Positions 11,901-22,593 of a DNA stretch of 64,000 bases are shown here, one piece after another. Source of the DNA: Nematostella vectensis (lineage: Eukaryota; Cnidaria; Anthozoa; Actiniaria; Edwardsiidae); contig NC_064047.1 in assembly GCF_932526225.1 (NCBI RefSeq), positions 6,197,501 to 6,261,500 of the forward strand, written 5' to 3'. The notes beneath the pieces are model-generated. The model was given only the letters and a program-made list of their open reading frames with translations, was not told the DNA's origin and did not search any database. The number at the start of each line of letters is the position of its first letter. Within the stretch, counting starts at the first letter, position 1. The translations under genes were made by a program, and so were the position numbers.

Positions 11901-14900
11901 CGGCGGTCAGTGGAGGGGTGTGGCGTCACCATAATGTGGTCAGGGGAGAGGTGAGGAGTCACCATAATGTGGTCAGGGGAGGGGTGAGGAGTCACCAAAG
12001 TGTGGTCAGGGGAGGGGCGAGGAGTCATCACAGGGAGGTCAGGGGAGAAGTAAGCATGTCACCAAAATGTTCTTAAAAGAAAGGGTTGTTTTGTCACCTC
12101 TGGATCCTTGTTTCCATGTACCAACAGGCTTTTGGCCCATTTGGATGTGTTGCGATGCTTCAAAGACACCCGCTCCTACAAAGATAAATACATATCAATC
12201 AGAAACAAAAAAAAAATTGGGACAAAGACAGTTAATGCTCCTGTAGAGCAACAAAAAAACAGGGATCTTTCCATCTGAATGTTTTCTTGTGTATATCTTG
12301 TTAAAACGAGAAAACACGCTGAATTGCATAGATAAAGACTCCATCACAAAACATAGCCATAGAGGACACAAATGGCAACCTATTTGAATAACAAATTGTG
12401 AAGCAATCAAAAGAAAGGATGTGTCTATCAGTCCGGGAAATTTTAAATCCAGAATCACCATTCACAGTGAAAAGTCTCCTTCCACCTCCATAAGCCGTCA
12501 CACTGATATCCAAGTACCCATTCCCTGGGAATAGATGATGCACAAACCTCTGCCCTTGCTCGCTCAAGCTTCTCTAGTTCCTGACGTGCTTTGTCTGGGT
12601 CAGACTTCTGCAGCTCCTCTAGATTCTGTTTGCCTGCAGCTCGCTTCTCTGCTCTTTTCTTCACACGGTGATATTTCTTGCTTTTTATTTTCTTTGCTCT
12701 TCTGCATTTCTCCTCATAGTAGGACTGCAAGGCACGCATACGTTGAAGCTCCCGCCTCCTCTCCTTTGCCTATTGACGTTGAAAGTAGTGCAGTAAGAAG
12801 ATATGGACATTAAGTTGATCTTGTCAAGTACACTTTTAAGAAGTAGGGGGACTAGCTGGAACTACAGCAAGACTCAGGATGTTTTTTTTATTTATATTTA
12901 AAGGGAATTCATTTAACTTTATCATCAGTTTTGGCAACTTTGGAACAAGGTTGGAACTAATGATTCTTTTATCACTAAGAAAATAATTCATTAATAATTG
13001 TGTTGGGTTCTAGGCTATTTTCTGTATATCTTAAATGATAAACAATGTAAAGATCTAAGCCAAAAGGGTAAAAGAGGCAAACAAAAATAATTCAAAATGA
13101 ATAGGCCTGACCTCATATCATTTTGGGGGCACACAAGTGACACTGCTTAAAGCCGCATTGTCACCAGTTCACTTCCGGTCGATTACCTAACAAAGTTCTT
13201 TGGAAGTTTCTTTGAGGATGTGATTGATAATTTAGAGCGGATGGCCTGTTTAATATCTCGGATTTCAATAGATTCTTTTGTCTTTTAATGGTTGAGGTTT
13301 CCGTCGGACCTCCCAAAGTTAACATGGTGACAGAGGCGCTTTATCATGACATGGAAATGCAAACTGTGATCAACAGAAGTGAAGGCTTTTGCACACTACT
13401 GAACAGCATCTCTATTTTTTTATAGTACAGTATTTTTAAAACGACAGTAAAGTAATGGTAATGTTACCCACCTCCTCTAGATCCATGGCTAGGAGGGCTT
13501 GCTCCTCTTCCTCTGTCAGCTCCTTATTTTCTCTCTCGATCACCTTGAAACTGCCGCGCAAGATGGCCGCCACTTCCTCCTCCAAGGGTGTACGAGGCTA
13601 AGGTAGTCAAGATACATTGAAAATTAAAAATTGAGCAAGTCAATAACAGCCAATTTCACAGGGTGTTGTTTTCATTTTTCAACAAGTTTGACTTGTCACA
13701 ACCACTCTCACAACAACTTTTCATTATGTCACCTCACAACAACTTTTCATGAACACAGCTCAAAATTACTTTTTATGATCTCACCTAACAAGAACAACAT
13801 AGACACCTCACAACAACTAATCCTGACAACACCCTATAACAACTTATCATGACCAAACCCTAAGCAACTTATGTAGCATCACAACACCCCACAACAACTT
13901 ACCATGGCAACAAAGGCTTATTACAATGCCTTATTTGATTACATTCTGAGAATAGTTTACCTTGAAGGTGACAGCTAAAGTCTTTGTTGTTATCTCTGCT
14001 GGTTTGTAAGGGTTCAAAGGAAAGGTGAGATGTTCAGCCTAGGGAAGAGATCAATGAGCAATCAAATACCACAAAACATCTATTTACAACATCCCCCCTC
14101 CCCTTGCAAATAAGCCTCAGATCTCTTTAAATATCCCCTCCTACCTATTAGAAGCATAAACAATGTTAGCAACACTTTTACAAGAAGAGTAAAGTTAGGT
14201 TCCTCATCATCACAATAAACCAAGAAAGTTACTTCCTCAAGAAATAAACAATCAAAGAAGAGAGTCATAAAATTAAATTAATTAAATTATATGTTATTTT
14301 TGGGGTGTCAATTTTTAGACCCTCAAAATATACAAGCTACTGTATAAATCAACACAAGGTTGAAAAAGTATGTTGAATGCATCTGTGTTAGCCCTTCGTC
14401 GGAGACTGGTTACTTAACAGTGAGTGGAAATTTGGGTTCTCCCTCAAGTTGTGTACATTCCGATGTGATGACACCTATTACACTCTACCCACCTCTCGGT
14501 TCTTCTTGACAATTGGCTGCCATTTGGTGATGTCTGTCTTGGTCTCGTCATATGCCACTGTGCGCTGGATTTTCTCAGCTTGTGGCTTTTGAAGTGGAAG
14601 ATCCATGGGAGAAGCACTCTTTTCCATACTCGCCTAACACAAAAGATAGACAAAATAGTCAGTTTAAAGACATGACATGCACATGCCCACTGCAAAGAAC
14701 CATCTGGAGACCATGAGTTCATTGAATGCATTTTAGATTTATTTACCATGAGGGTAAAATGCATGACAAAAGCCACAAATTTTAATGCCACATCAAAACT
14801 AAAAAAATAAGCCACAACATATACATTTCATCTTACCAGTTTTTTCTTGAGTCGTCCATAGGTGGAGCTTTTAGGGAGTAAGCCAACTAGGTCACTCACA

Positions 14901-14940
14901 TCAACTTTATCAGTCTCTGTGGAACAAGCAATTGCCTCAA

Positions 14941-15020
<80 letters not shown>

Positions 15021-15077
15021 AATAAACAAACAAACAAACAAACAAACAAACAAACAAACAAACAAACAAACAAACAA

Positions 15078-15108
<31 letters not shown>

Positions 15109-18100
15109 AACAGACAAACAGACAAATAAACAAATAAACAAATAAACAAATAAATAAACAAATAAACAAATATAAATAAACAAATAAACTAGGCATACAA
15201 GGCTCCTGAGATGGACAGGCACCTGAGGCAGCCGCCATACGACCCTTGTCTGACCACGGAACACAGCTTGGATCAAATTGCTGGTTTTTTTTTTTGGAGA
15301 GGGAAAAAAATGGAAAACCCTCGATGCAAAGATGAGAACCAACTACAACTCAACTCACGCTAGAACCAGGAATCGAACCCCGAACCAAGTGGTAAAAGGC
15401 TCAGGCACTACCAGAGTGATGCTTTGCCAACTAGCCCAATGATGTTCCTCTATTTTAGTATGGCTTCTGATGATATTGTTTATTTATAACTGTGATTATA
15501 TCATTGTTGTGTTTTTGATGTTGCAATAGTATTGTTGTTGGTGTTGGTTGGTGTTGTTGGTTTTTAAAGTTAAAGAATAAAATTACTGTTGCAATTTCAA
15601 TCTCTATTTTTTTTTCTTGTCTGTCGTGTAATGACCACTGTCAATTGTAGGTGTTATCTAAAGATGCCCTTATTAGACACTTTTGTTATTGTTTTCATTA
15701 ACTATTGGAAGACAAATTATTTGAAGAACTCAAAATAATCATTAAGAGTTTTCTACTTCATTAACAAGATTCAATTCAAATCACTGCAATAAATTCACCA
15801 AATCTGCAGATGGGAATGGATGCCTTTTCGTATTTGGCATTTTGCTAGAATGACAAAATGGAGGTTGACAAAGACTCTTATATATGTATACTGTACCTGT
15901 ATTACTAGCAAGGTTGAACTCAGAGACTTGTTGACTTGGCTCAGAGCGAAGTTGTCTCTTTCTAGAGTAAATAAAGCAAAAGATATATAAGATATATATG
16001 GTTATCACTTTCAAGTGCAAAACTAAGAGTTTGACAACTTAATCTTATACATACAATAATTGTAGATTTTATTTATGTTTTGTCGTTATTCAAGCTTGGA
16101 GATACTAGTGCTAATGCTACTCTAAAACCTATGTTGTTGTCTTACTACATACTGTAGAAGCAGTGGCTGAGCTTTCTTTACTGGCAAAAACAAGTTGAAA
16201 CATGCACCTCGAGTGTTGGTAGTGAATAATTATGAGTATTACAGTACTCCAATCAAATCGCTATAAAGACAATGACGCTATTTCAAAACAATAACAATTG
16301 CTTTGGTTGCAAATGGGACTTTTTTTTCATTTTTTTACAAAAAGTTACGAAGTTGTTGTTTTGCCATTGCTAACTGTCTCGCATTTTGCTCAGTCAAAGC
16401 CGGGCTTATGATGTCACAACCTTGGTACAGCTTCTCAAAATTGTTTTAAAACGATAGCAACTTTGTTTTAAAATGACGGCAAACTCGTCCAAAAAACCGG
16501 GCAGTACTTGCGTAGCCATGTGCTGCTCCAACAACCACTATACAACACATGTTAGGAAAATTAGGAAAAAAATGGGCCCGATTCGTTGGGACTAAGCGAA
16601 AGGAGTTCTCCATCGGAAGCGCCACCACTCTTTGTTCGAGCCATTTCGCCGATGAATGATTCAGGCGATCAAACCTGGATCTCCCTGATGCTAAGGCCCC
16701 GAAATTCAAAAGGAGTTTAAAGAGGGGGCCTCTTCCTACACTGCATCGGGAAAGAAAAGAGAACATAACGGAAAAAGCTCGCAAGGGACCGCATGTACTA
16801 AGTATACAATGCATATTTACGACAATTACGCTGTGACAGACTGTGTCACAGCAAGTTTTGAGGTTGACTTGTTTTTGTTACTATAGTTGTTATTTAAATA
16901 TAAGTAAAAGAATGTAATAAAACAGAATCAGCCTGACTTTAGTGGTCATTTCTTTTTCATTGATACATTTCTTTTGTTCAAAAATACAAAATGCAAAAAT
17001 GATTAAGCAAGTATTTCACACAATGGCAAGGCATTTGGCCCCAAAAGATCTACCTGGTCAGATTTACCAAACAAATTCTTCACAGCATGGTAATAAAAGC
17101 ACAATCTTTTAAAACAGTTTTATCGAAAATGCAATACACATGACAACATTATATTCGTCCACAGCACTCACACCTATAGTTATTATAACGCCACCTGGGA
17201 TTTCTATCTGTTAGAATTTCACTGATAATTTATTTTCCTCTGACTTCGACTTTCTCCGATTGAGGCAATGAATAGTTCAACAACAAAATCCAATGAGATC
17301 AACAAGAAAGGATCAAATATCCAATGGCTGGAACTGGAATCTAAAGAGTTGTACAAGTCATTTTATTACTTTTATAATAATATTAAGAACGTGACCAAAA
17401 TTGAAGAATGAAATTTGAGAAGATTCCAAGCGGGAAAAGTCAATAGCAATCGAGCGCGTTGGTTGAATGAAAGTTTGCCGTAAAATCGATTACAAATAAT
17501 TTAATGTGTCATTAATCTATTAGAACTCACATGAAAAAGGATTTGCCTATTTTATTTAATATGCCAAGCTTTAATCTGATTTGATTCGAAATAAAATAGG
17601 AAATACAGGGAACAGAACAGGCAAATTCGAATGTACGAATTGTTTTGACAATCTCTACGGCGAACAAAATGAACGAAAGCTACCTCAATCCCACTTCTCC
17701 ATGCTAGATTCATGTGAGTCCATATTTATCAACCTATGCTACCTTATCGACAAGTACCTCTAAAGTTAAGTCATCGTCTTTCAGTTTCCCATTCAGCGTT
17801 GAAAACAACACTTCCAATTCCATTCGTAAATCGTAGTTCTGTAATATCAAAGGTTTTTTTGGAATGCTTTCCCCTTTAACAAGTTCAGAATCAACTTCCT
17901 TACGGCTTGGAGTTCACCATAGAACACTGAACACACATTTGTGTATTTTCACAGTGTTTATATAGTATTATAAAAAGCTTTGGCTGTGTCTCCTTTTCAC
18001 CAGATGAGCCTTCAACGATCAGTTCGCCATGTGCTCTGATAGTGATAAGGCGGAAACTCGCATCCACCTTCTCAAAAACCATCTCAAACTCCTTGTTGTC

Positions 18101-19669
18101 TTTTTCTGTGGAACTCTTGATTGTCACTGGGGTCTGTGAGCTCTAAGCCACTTGGCCTGGTACTTTTGATCGACGACGCCACTATTCGACTGAGTTCTGG
18201 GGCTTTTTTTTCGGATCTCCTATATGATTTAACACTAAAATTTCATGCCATGCCATGGTTGTGAAGTCACCACAGGCCTCCCAACGGTCCAAATTCGGCC
18301 CCGGACTACAAGGCATTTTCTTTCGACGGAAATTTTAAAAAAATATAAAAAAACCAACAAAAATGAAGCGCCTTTTTATTCAGGCTTGCTACTTAACCTC
18401 TAGACTTATGTTTTAGCAAAATAAAGTTTTCGTTTCTGACCTAGTTTAAGTTGGTTTAGGGTGGAGCAATGTAACAATTGCGACAATCTTTTTTGTGGTA
18501 TCTATTTGATACCTGATTTTTTTAGCAAAAGTAAACAGGCATAATTTTGTCGCAGCCGTCTCTTTGTTCAACAAAGGGAAACCAACAAAGACACTTAACC
18601 AATGACGCTTTTTTGGTTTGTGTTCAGCCCTAACTAATGGAACAATGTAGCAATTGTGACAATCTTTATTGCAAAAGAAAGCTCACATATCGGGGAATCT
18701 TTTTTTGGGGGAGGGTCTGTTTGATACACGATCTTTTAAGCAAACGTATACCGGCGTGAATTAGTCGACGCTGACATATAAACATGTCGTTGTTGTTCAA
18801 CAGACACTTGAACAACGACGCTTCTTTGGTTTGCGTTTGGCTCAATCTAATGGAGCAATGTAGCGACTGCGACACTCTTTATTGCAAAAGAAAGCTCACA
18901 TATCAGGGAATCTTTTTTTTGGGGGGGGGGGTCTGTTTAATACCCGATCCTTTAAACAGACGTAAACCGGCATGATTTAGGGAAGAAGTGATTGGGGTTA
19001 GGTTAGGTTTTTATTAAGTTTCAGTGGAGGGAGTGCAGATTGATAAGTAGGGGGTGGAAGTAACTCATTTATTAGTTTAAATAAAACTTGAATCAACTTT
19101 TTTTAAAGCGCTCTGTGGGGCCTAATGAAACCCCCACCACACCCCCCCCACCCCCCCCCCCATGCGTAGCATCTATGCCATACCTCTTTTTCTTGTCAAG
19201 GTTTTCAATAGCCTTAATGACATTTTGGCGCTTAGATCCCTCATCTTCACTCTCCTAAAATGAAAATAAAACAAGAAACGCAACAATTATTTAAGATACT
19301 TAACTTATAGTAAATTATATAGGAGAATCACAACAACAGCAAATAAATGACAAGACAAGCAGCAAGCTTTGGTATCAAGCATTTTCAGAGTTATTAGCGT
19401 TTTATCAGGATCTTACGCTTTCGCTAGAGCTCGAAGCTTGGTTTTTAACTCCGTGATAATCTTGAGATGCGAAACTCTTTGGAGCAAGCAGCCTGTAAAC
19501 AAATACCAGTACGTGACTATCAGAGGCCTCTATACTATGATAAACGACACAACGTTATAGCCGACACTCTTATGTGCATAAGAAGTTTAAGAGTGTGTCG
19601 TTTTTATCCCTAAAATGTTAGAAAATGCCTTGTAAGTATAACTAACTTTAAAGCTTCTTTGGTCGCCAT
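8165..19669 (-). CDS. UTP14: U3 snoRNA-associated protein 14 (UTP14), 13 exons
   Basis: This is a nucleolar subunit of the small-subunit processome, needed for early 18S rRNA processing; in yeast, Utp14 activates the helicase Dhr1. Exons on the minus strand, 5' to 3': 19647-19669, 19417-19492, 19184-19254, 15897-15961, 14837-14916, 14493-14633, 13961-14038, 13472-13597, 12548-12769, 12098-12175, 11188-11404, 9217-10028 and 8165-8428. All have GT-AG borders and matching phases and give 750 aa (the human protein is about 770). Family hallmarks visible: SESEDEG near the N-terminus, RALQSYYEEK, IKSKKYH, SLKHRN-SKWAK, a Lys/Glu-rich low-complexity middle, KPKDLDLTLPGWGDWGG, KDKNLAHVIINE and a C-terminal QFERSIRNPVGKHWNT block. 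The start chosen is the first ATG, just downstream of an E-box. No AATAAA was found soon after the stop. Confidence 0.95.
8428..9216. other. UTP14 last intron with simple repeats
   Basis: There is no gene here. It contains a TG run followed by a G run of about 24 (8865-8919). At 8990-9065 lies a segment related, in reverse orientation, to the duplicated block at 39600-40030 (shared: AAGAACATGTTTA). Confidence 0.6.
10443..10607. mobile_element. short CAGGGG-ended inverted-repeat element
   Basis: It lies in the UTP14 intron between exons 11 and 12. It opens with CAGGGGGGAGGGGG and ends with GGATCCACCCCTG, with a second pair of GGATATCCACCCCC-type motifs inside. It has no coding capacity. The CAGGGG ends resemble hAT-type termini, but no target duplication was resolved. 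Confidence 0.45.
11500..12055. repeat. 33-bp minisatellite with higher-order pattern in UTP14 intron 10
   Basis: Units of 33 bases carry GTCAGGGGAGG-GT plus GGAGTC. Across 11500-11830, alternating unit types form a repeating group of four (about 132 bases). Because the unit is 11 codons, long frames stay open on both strands, but the sense strand reaches a stop within 13 codons of the upstream exon, so these are not taken as coding. Confidence 0.9.
13149..13345. mobile_element. diverged short transposon copy in UTP14 intron 7
   Basis: It begins AGCCGCATTGTCACCAGT, the same end as the element at 27777-28024, and shares internal segments such as GATTGATAATTTAGAG and TTCTTTG in inverted order. 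The right end (GGTGACAGAGGCGCT) is a decayed inverted copy of the left. It is non-coding. Confidence 0.6.
14938..15190. repeat. compound AAAT/AAAC/GACA microsatellite beside UTP14 exon 5
   Basis: About 250 bases of tetranucleotide repeats: first AAAT, then AAAC, then GACA/AAAC mixtures, then AAAT. On the gene's sense strand this is a T-rich tract ending about 20 bases from the exon 5 acceptor at 14916. Open frames across it are low-complexity artefacts. Confidence 0.95.
16473..16810 (+). pseudogene. degraded THAP zinc-finger domain
   Basis: In UTP14 intron 3, on the opposite strand. From an ATG at 16473, one frame shows a Cys-rich start (CVAMCCSNNH). After a frame change near 16570, a second frame shows an aromatic/Arg stretch and C-S-S-H-F, giving the C2-CH spacing of a THAP DNA-binding domain. 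An in-frame TGA at 16657 and the frame change make it non-functional as it stands. THAP domains occur in cellular regulators and in P-element-like transposases; I cannot tell which this came from. Confidence 0.6.
17745..18127 (-). other. coding-like remnant, unrecognised, in UTP14 intron 3
   Basis: On the minus strand a frame from 18127 to about 17900 gives a charged, non-repetitive peptide, and a second frame at about 17906-17745 gives another (it includes LQNYDLRMELEVLF) with a possible GT donor after GAG. Composition looks protein-like rather than intronic. No family is recognised. It could be exons of a nested gene, a decayed transposon or chance. Confidence 0.25.
18400..18975. repeat. 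three-copy tandem repeat, about 180-210 bases
   Basis: GGAGCAATGTA and close variants followed by GCGACAATCTT recur near 18463, 18640 and 18850. The second and third copies share TTTATTGCAAAAGAAAGCTC exactly. Lies in UTP14 intron 3. Confidence 0.75.
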
Positions 19670-19983
19670 CTTGGGTCTTGCACGTGCAATCGCCGCTGTC
19701 CTCTAGACTACGGGCTAATTAGAAGCGTGACGTCACAGCTGTTCGAACACGCGTCTCTTTGATTGTGTTAAGGTTTTTGTTGTTTACTCTTTATCTGTAT
19801 GCGCAAACTTTGAAATTGATAGCGCAATCCGTAATCACTGATTATCATGGATCGGTGTTTTGGGGAAGATGCAGTTGTATCGAGATGATGGAGATCCCGC
19901 GTAATGATCATGTTTGAGGTCCCCTTCCGAGGTACTTCGATGGACGAACTTTTTATATCTGGAGTAATGGAGACGCAGATCTT
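19670..19983. promoter_or_regulatory. bidirectional promoter of UTP14 and TTLL2
   Basis: This 314-base spacer separates the two divergent start codons. A CACGTG E-box lies at 19681-19686, 12 bases upstream of the UTP14 ATG. A palindromic CRE (TGACGTCA) lies at 19728-19735. E-boxes of this type are bound by Myc/Max-family factors that drive ribosome-biogenesis genes, which fits UTP14; that link is inference. No TATA box is evident. Confidence 0.6.
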
Positions 19984-21972
19984 ATGAAAGGCGAATGCAT
20001 GGCTTGTGTGGTATTCAGGCTTTGTGATGGAGCTCCTGAGCTACTACGGGACGTGTGTTTGGAGAGAGGATGGCATGAATTTGACGAGGAGGCGGTTGAT
20101 CCCGATGCAACTTGGAGTCTTTGGTGGAAGTCATCTGGATTCAGAACGAGCGAATACGAAGACTGTCGCCCGTGGCAACGTCTAAACCACTTCCCTAAAA
20201 CTAGCGCTATAACACGAAAAGATTGTTTAGCTAGGAACCTTAGACGAATGAGAGGAGTCTATGGGAATTATTTGTTTAATTTTGCACCACTTTCGTTTAA
20301 TCTCCCTAACGATTACCGGAAATTTGTAGCTGAATACTCTAAGAAGAAAGATGCCACTAAAAACATCTGGATTTGCAAGCCGGCAGATTTATCCCGAGGA
20401 AGAGGCATTTTTCTATTCGAGAATTTATTAGACTTGACTTATGATAGTGCAGCCGTGGTGCAAAGATACATATCAAGTCCATTATTGATTTGCGGATACA
20501 AATTTGACTTGCGGCTGTATGTACTTGTTACATCATTTCATCCACTATGTATCTATGTTTACCATGAGGGAATGGTTCGCTTCAGTACAGAGAAATTCGA
20601 CCTCTCTACATTGAGTAATCTATTCTCACACCTAACTAACTCAAGTATCAACAAGCAAGGTCCTTCGTATTCCCTTGACAAGGAGCGAATTGGAACAGGC
20701 TGCAAATGGACTCTTTCCCAACTGAGGGCATACTTCCATCAGCATAACATTGGTGATGGTATGTTGTGGCATCGTATAAATACCATCATTATTCTGACAT
20801 TGTTGACACAAGCACCAGAAGTGTCAAAAAGCTGTACTAACTGTTTTGAGCTTTATGGCTTTGACATTTTAATTGACGAGAACCTTAAACCATGGCTGTT
20901 AGAAGTTAATTTTTCTCCATCTCTTGGAAGTGATTGTCTGGTTGACTTGACAATTAAGAAACCTCTACTGAATGATACGTTTGAGCTACTGAATTTCAAC
21001 CAAGATTTGTGTATCCCAAAGGCTACACTAAAATCAAGTCACCTATCAAAAAGCAATGTAAGGCCTAAATCACAGCTTTTATCCTCCAAAAATCATTCCT
21101 TGAGAAGTGCTCTAAAACCCTTACAGATCCCCAAATCAAAAGCAATATTTCAGTTCAAAAGCCAACCAGAAGAGTCAGACATGGAACAAAGTACAGCATC
21201 ATCTTGTACAGAAGATATGGATCCTGTGCCAAAGATAAACCAGGAATTAAAGTCCAGGTCTCATTCAAGTCTTAGCATTACAAGTACCCTCCCATCAGAT
21301 GAATTTGTACAGGCAGTGAATACTGCACCATCTGAAGAAGGACCTCTGGAATACACTGCACAACATAAGCCAGAAACAAGTGTGCAAATAAGCAACCCCA
21401 CGGAACCATCTAGTCAATCAGAGGATCATCAGAGAAGCAAAAAAATAGTTTCTAAAACTTTCACAAAGCTCAAACCAGCAGCTCCTAAAGGGTTTCCTTC
21501 AGCTCGGAGGAATACCATTTCTGGTCAACCAAGAAATACTTCACTTCCACCTTTAAGGCAACCTTCCAGACAGAGTTTGACAGAGCCATTTCCAAGATCT
21601 GTATCTAGCCTTTCAAAAAGGCAGAGTACAAGCATGTCAGACTTATCAATTATTTATAAGTCAAAGAGTTTAACTAAAATACATTCAGCATCACACAGAA
21701 AAAGACCACAGCCAAAGCCACTGTATGCTGCGAAAGTCGGAAATTTCTTCTTGGTATTTCCATTTAATGATGCCACCCAGAAGGCAGTAATGACTGGTCC
21801 GATTAACACTAGGGCGGTGGTAGAGGAGGTTAAGAAAATGATGCAGCTGGTCTCTAATCGCAGTGCCGCTCAGTCAAACATTGAAGAAAGTCTCAAGCCA
21901 AAAGACACCCCAGACCTTTCCAAACCATTCTGGGGCTTTAGGCCAGTCATTGAATACACAAACAATTTTTAA
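19984..21972 (+). CDS. TTLL2: tubulin polyglutamylase TTLL2, single exon
   Basis: Tubulin tyrosine ligase-like ATP-grasp enzyme predicted to add glutamates to tubulin tails, chiefly in cilia and flagella; 662 aa. Visible family motifs: KPADLSRGRGI (residues 132-142, nucleotide-binding loop), DLRLYV (175-180), HLTNSSINK (216-224), and FDILIDENLKPWLLEVN (293-309, catalytic/Mg-binding Glu and Asn). The middle is Ser/Thr/Lys-rich and probably disordered. GNFFLVFPFNDAT (586-598) near the C-terminus matches my memory of the TTLL2 tail and separates it from other TTLLs. The start is the first ATG in frame; the frame stays open 22 codons further up to a TGA at 19915 without another Met, so a short upstream exon is possible. 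Two AATAAA signals follow the stop. Confidence 0.93.
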   Translation: MKGECMACVVFRLCDGAPELLRDVCLERGWHEFDEEAVDPDATWSLWWKSSGFRTSEYEDCRPWQRLNHFPKTSAITRKDCLARNLRRMRGVYGNYLFNFAPLSFNLPNDYRKFVAEYSKKKDATKNIWICKPADLSRGRGIFLFENLLDLTYDSAAVVQRYISSPLLICGYKFDLRLYVLVTSFHPLCIYVYHEGMVRFSTEKFDLSTLSNLFSHLTNSSINKQGPSYSLDKERIGTGCKWTLSQLRAYFHQHNIGDGMLWHRINTIIILTLLTQAPEVSKSCTNCFELYGFDILIDENLKPWLLEVNFSPSLGSDCLVDLTIKKPLLNDTFELLNFNQDLCIPKATLKSSHLSKSNVRPKSQLLSSKNHSLRSALKPLQIPKSKAIFQFKSQPEESDMEQSTASSCTEDMDPVPKINQELKSRSHSSLSITSTLPSDEFVQAVNTAPSEEGPLEYTAQHKPETSVQISNPTEPSSQSEDHQRSKKIVSKTFTKLKPAAPKGFPSARRNTISGQPRNTSLPPLRQPSRQSLTEPFPRSVSSLSKRQSTSMSDLSIIYKSKSLTKIHSASHRKRPQPKPLYAAKVGNFFLVFPFNDATQKAVMTGPINTRAVVEEVKKMMQLVSNRSAAQSNIEESLKPKDTPDLSKPFWGFRPVIEYTNNF

Positions 21973-22048
21973 GAATTTTAAGGAAATTTATTTATTGGTG
22001 TTATTGGTGTGGTGTGTGATGTTTTTTTTTAGAAACAATCTTATATTT

Positions 22049-22065
22049 AATAAAACCTGAATAAA
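22049..22065 (+). terminator. TTLL2 polyadenylation signals
   Basis: Two AATAAA hexamers (22049 and 22060) lie 77 and 88 bases after the TTLL2 stop codon. Confidence 0.7.
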
Positions 22066-22156
22066 ATTTGATTTTATCTTAAATTCCTTTGCTGTTAAAA
22101 AGTATAAACACAGGCTACCCAAGGCTACTGTCAGTGGTTTATAAAGGGGAGAAATT

Positions 22157-22399
22157 TACACCTATTTCAAATAAGGCTGCAATAGGAGAATCTGTAAAGC
22201 GTAACCTGTAGTGTTTCTTGGGTATCAACTAAATAAGAAAATTAGCGTAAATAAAATACAAATCCTGGTTTCAAAAGCAGTAGAGCTCTTGTTTATGTTC
22301 TTATGAAAATTCACATAGTTTTCAGATACCCATGAACCACCACTGGTTACGACACAGATTTATTCTTGAGTGCAACCTCATTTGAAATAGGTGTATATG
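22157..22399. mobile_element. short inverted-repeat transposon between TTLL2 and CHORDC1
   Basis: The left end TACACCTATTTCAAAT is matched in inverted form by ATTTGAAATAGGTGTATA on the right; about 240 bases, non-coding. Related ends occur at 31091-31112 and near 32060, and an internal segment (GGGTATCAAATGAATAAG-type) recurs near 30645, so several copies sit in this window. A TCAATCAAT-containing LINE-like tail follows at about 22400. Confidence 0.65.
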
Positions 22400-22529
22400 T
22401 TAATCAATCAATGGTTTATTAAACCCTTTTACAGCCAAAAGCTGGATTACAGGGCCTGTCAGCAGGACAGAAATAGTATTTAATACAATTGAAATTTAAA
22501 CGTTAGAAAAAAAAAAATTATTGTGAAAA

Positions 22530-22593
22530 AACTATAGACCTTGTAATATTGTACGAGTCTTCCTCAACACAATATTACAAGGTCTATATAGTT
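22530..22593. other. near-perfect hairpin, pre-miRNA-sized
   Basis: AACTATAGACCTTGTAATAT pairs with its inverted copy ending TATATAGTT. The arms are about 23-25 bases with one two-base bulge, and the loop is 16 bases. It lies 260 bases upstream of the CHORDC1 start. It could be a microRNA-like precursor or the remains of a palindromic transposon end. Confidence 0.5.

Noticed and set aside
11470-12076. Long repetitive open frames on both strands
   Set aside because: Product of a 33-bp minisatellite; the intron's own frame hits a stop soon after the exon, and splice phases join cleanly without it.
14828-15342. Three overlapping minus-strand frames rich in Leu, Phe, Cys and Val
   Set aside because: They are translations of the AAAT/AAAC/GACA microsatellite in a UTP14 intron; only the segment at 14837-14916 is a true exon.
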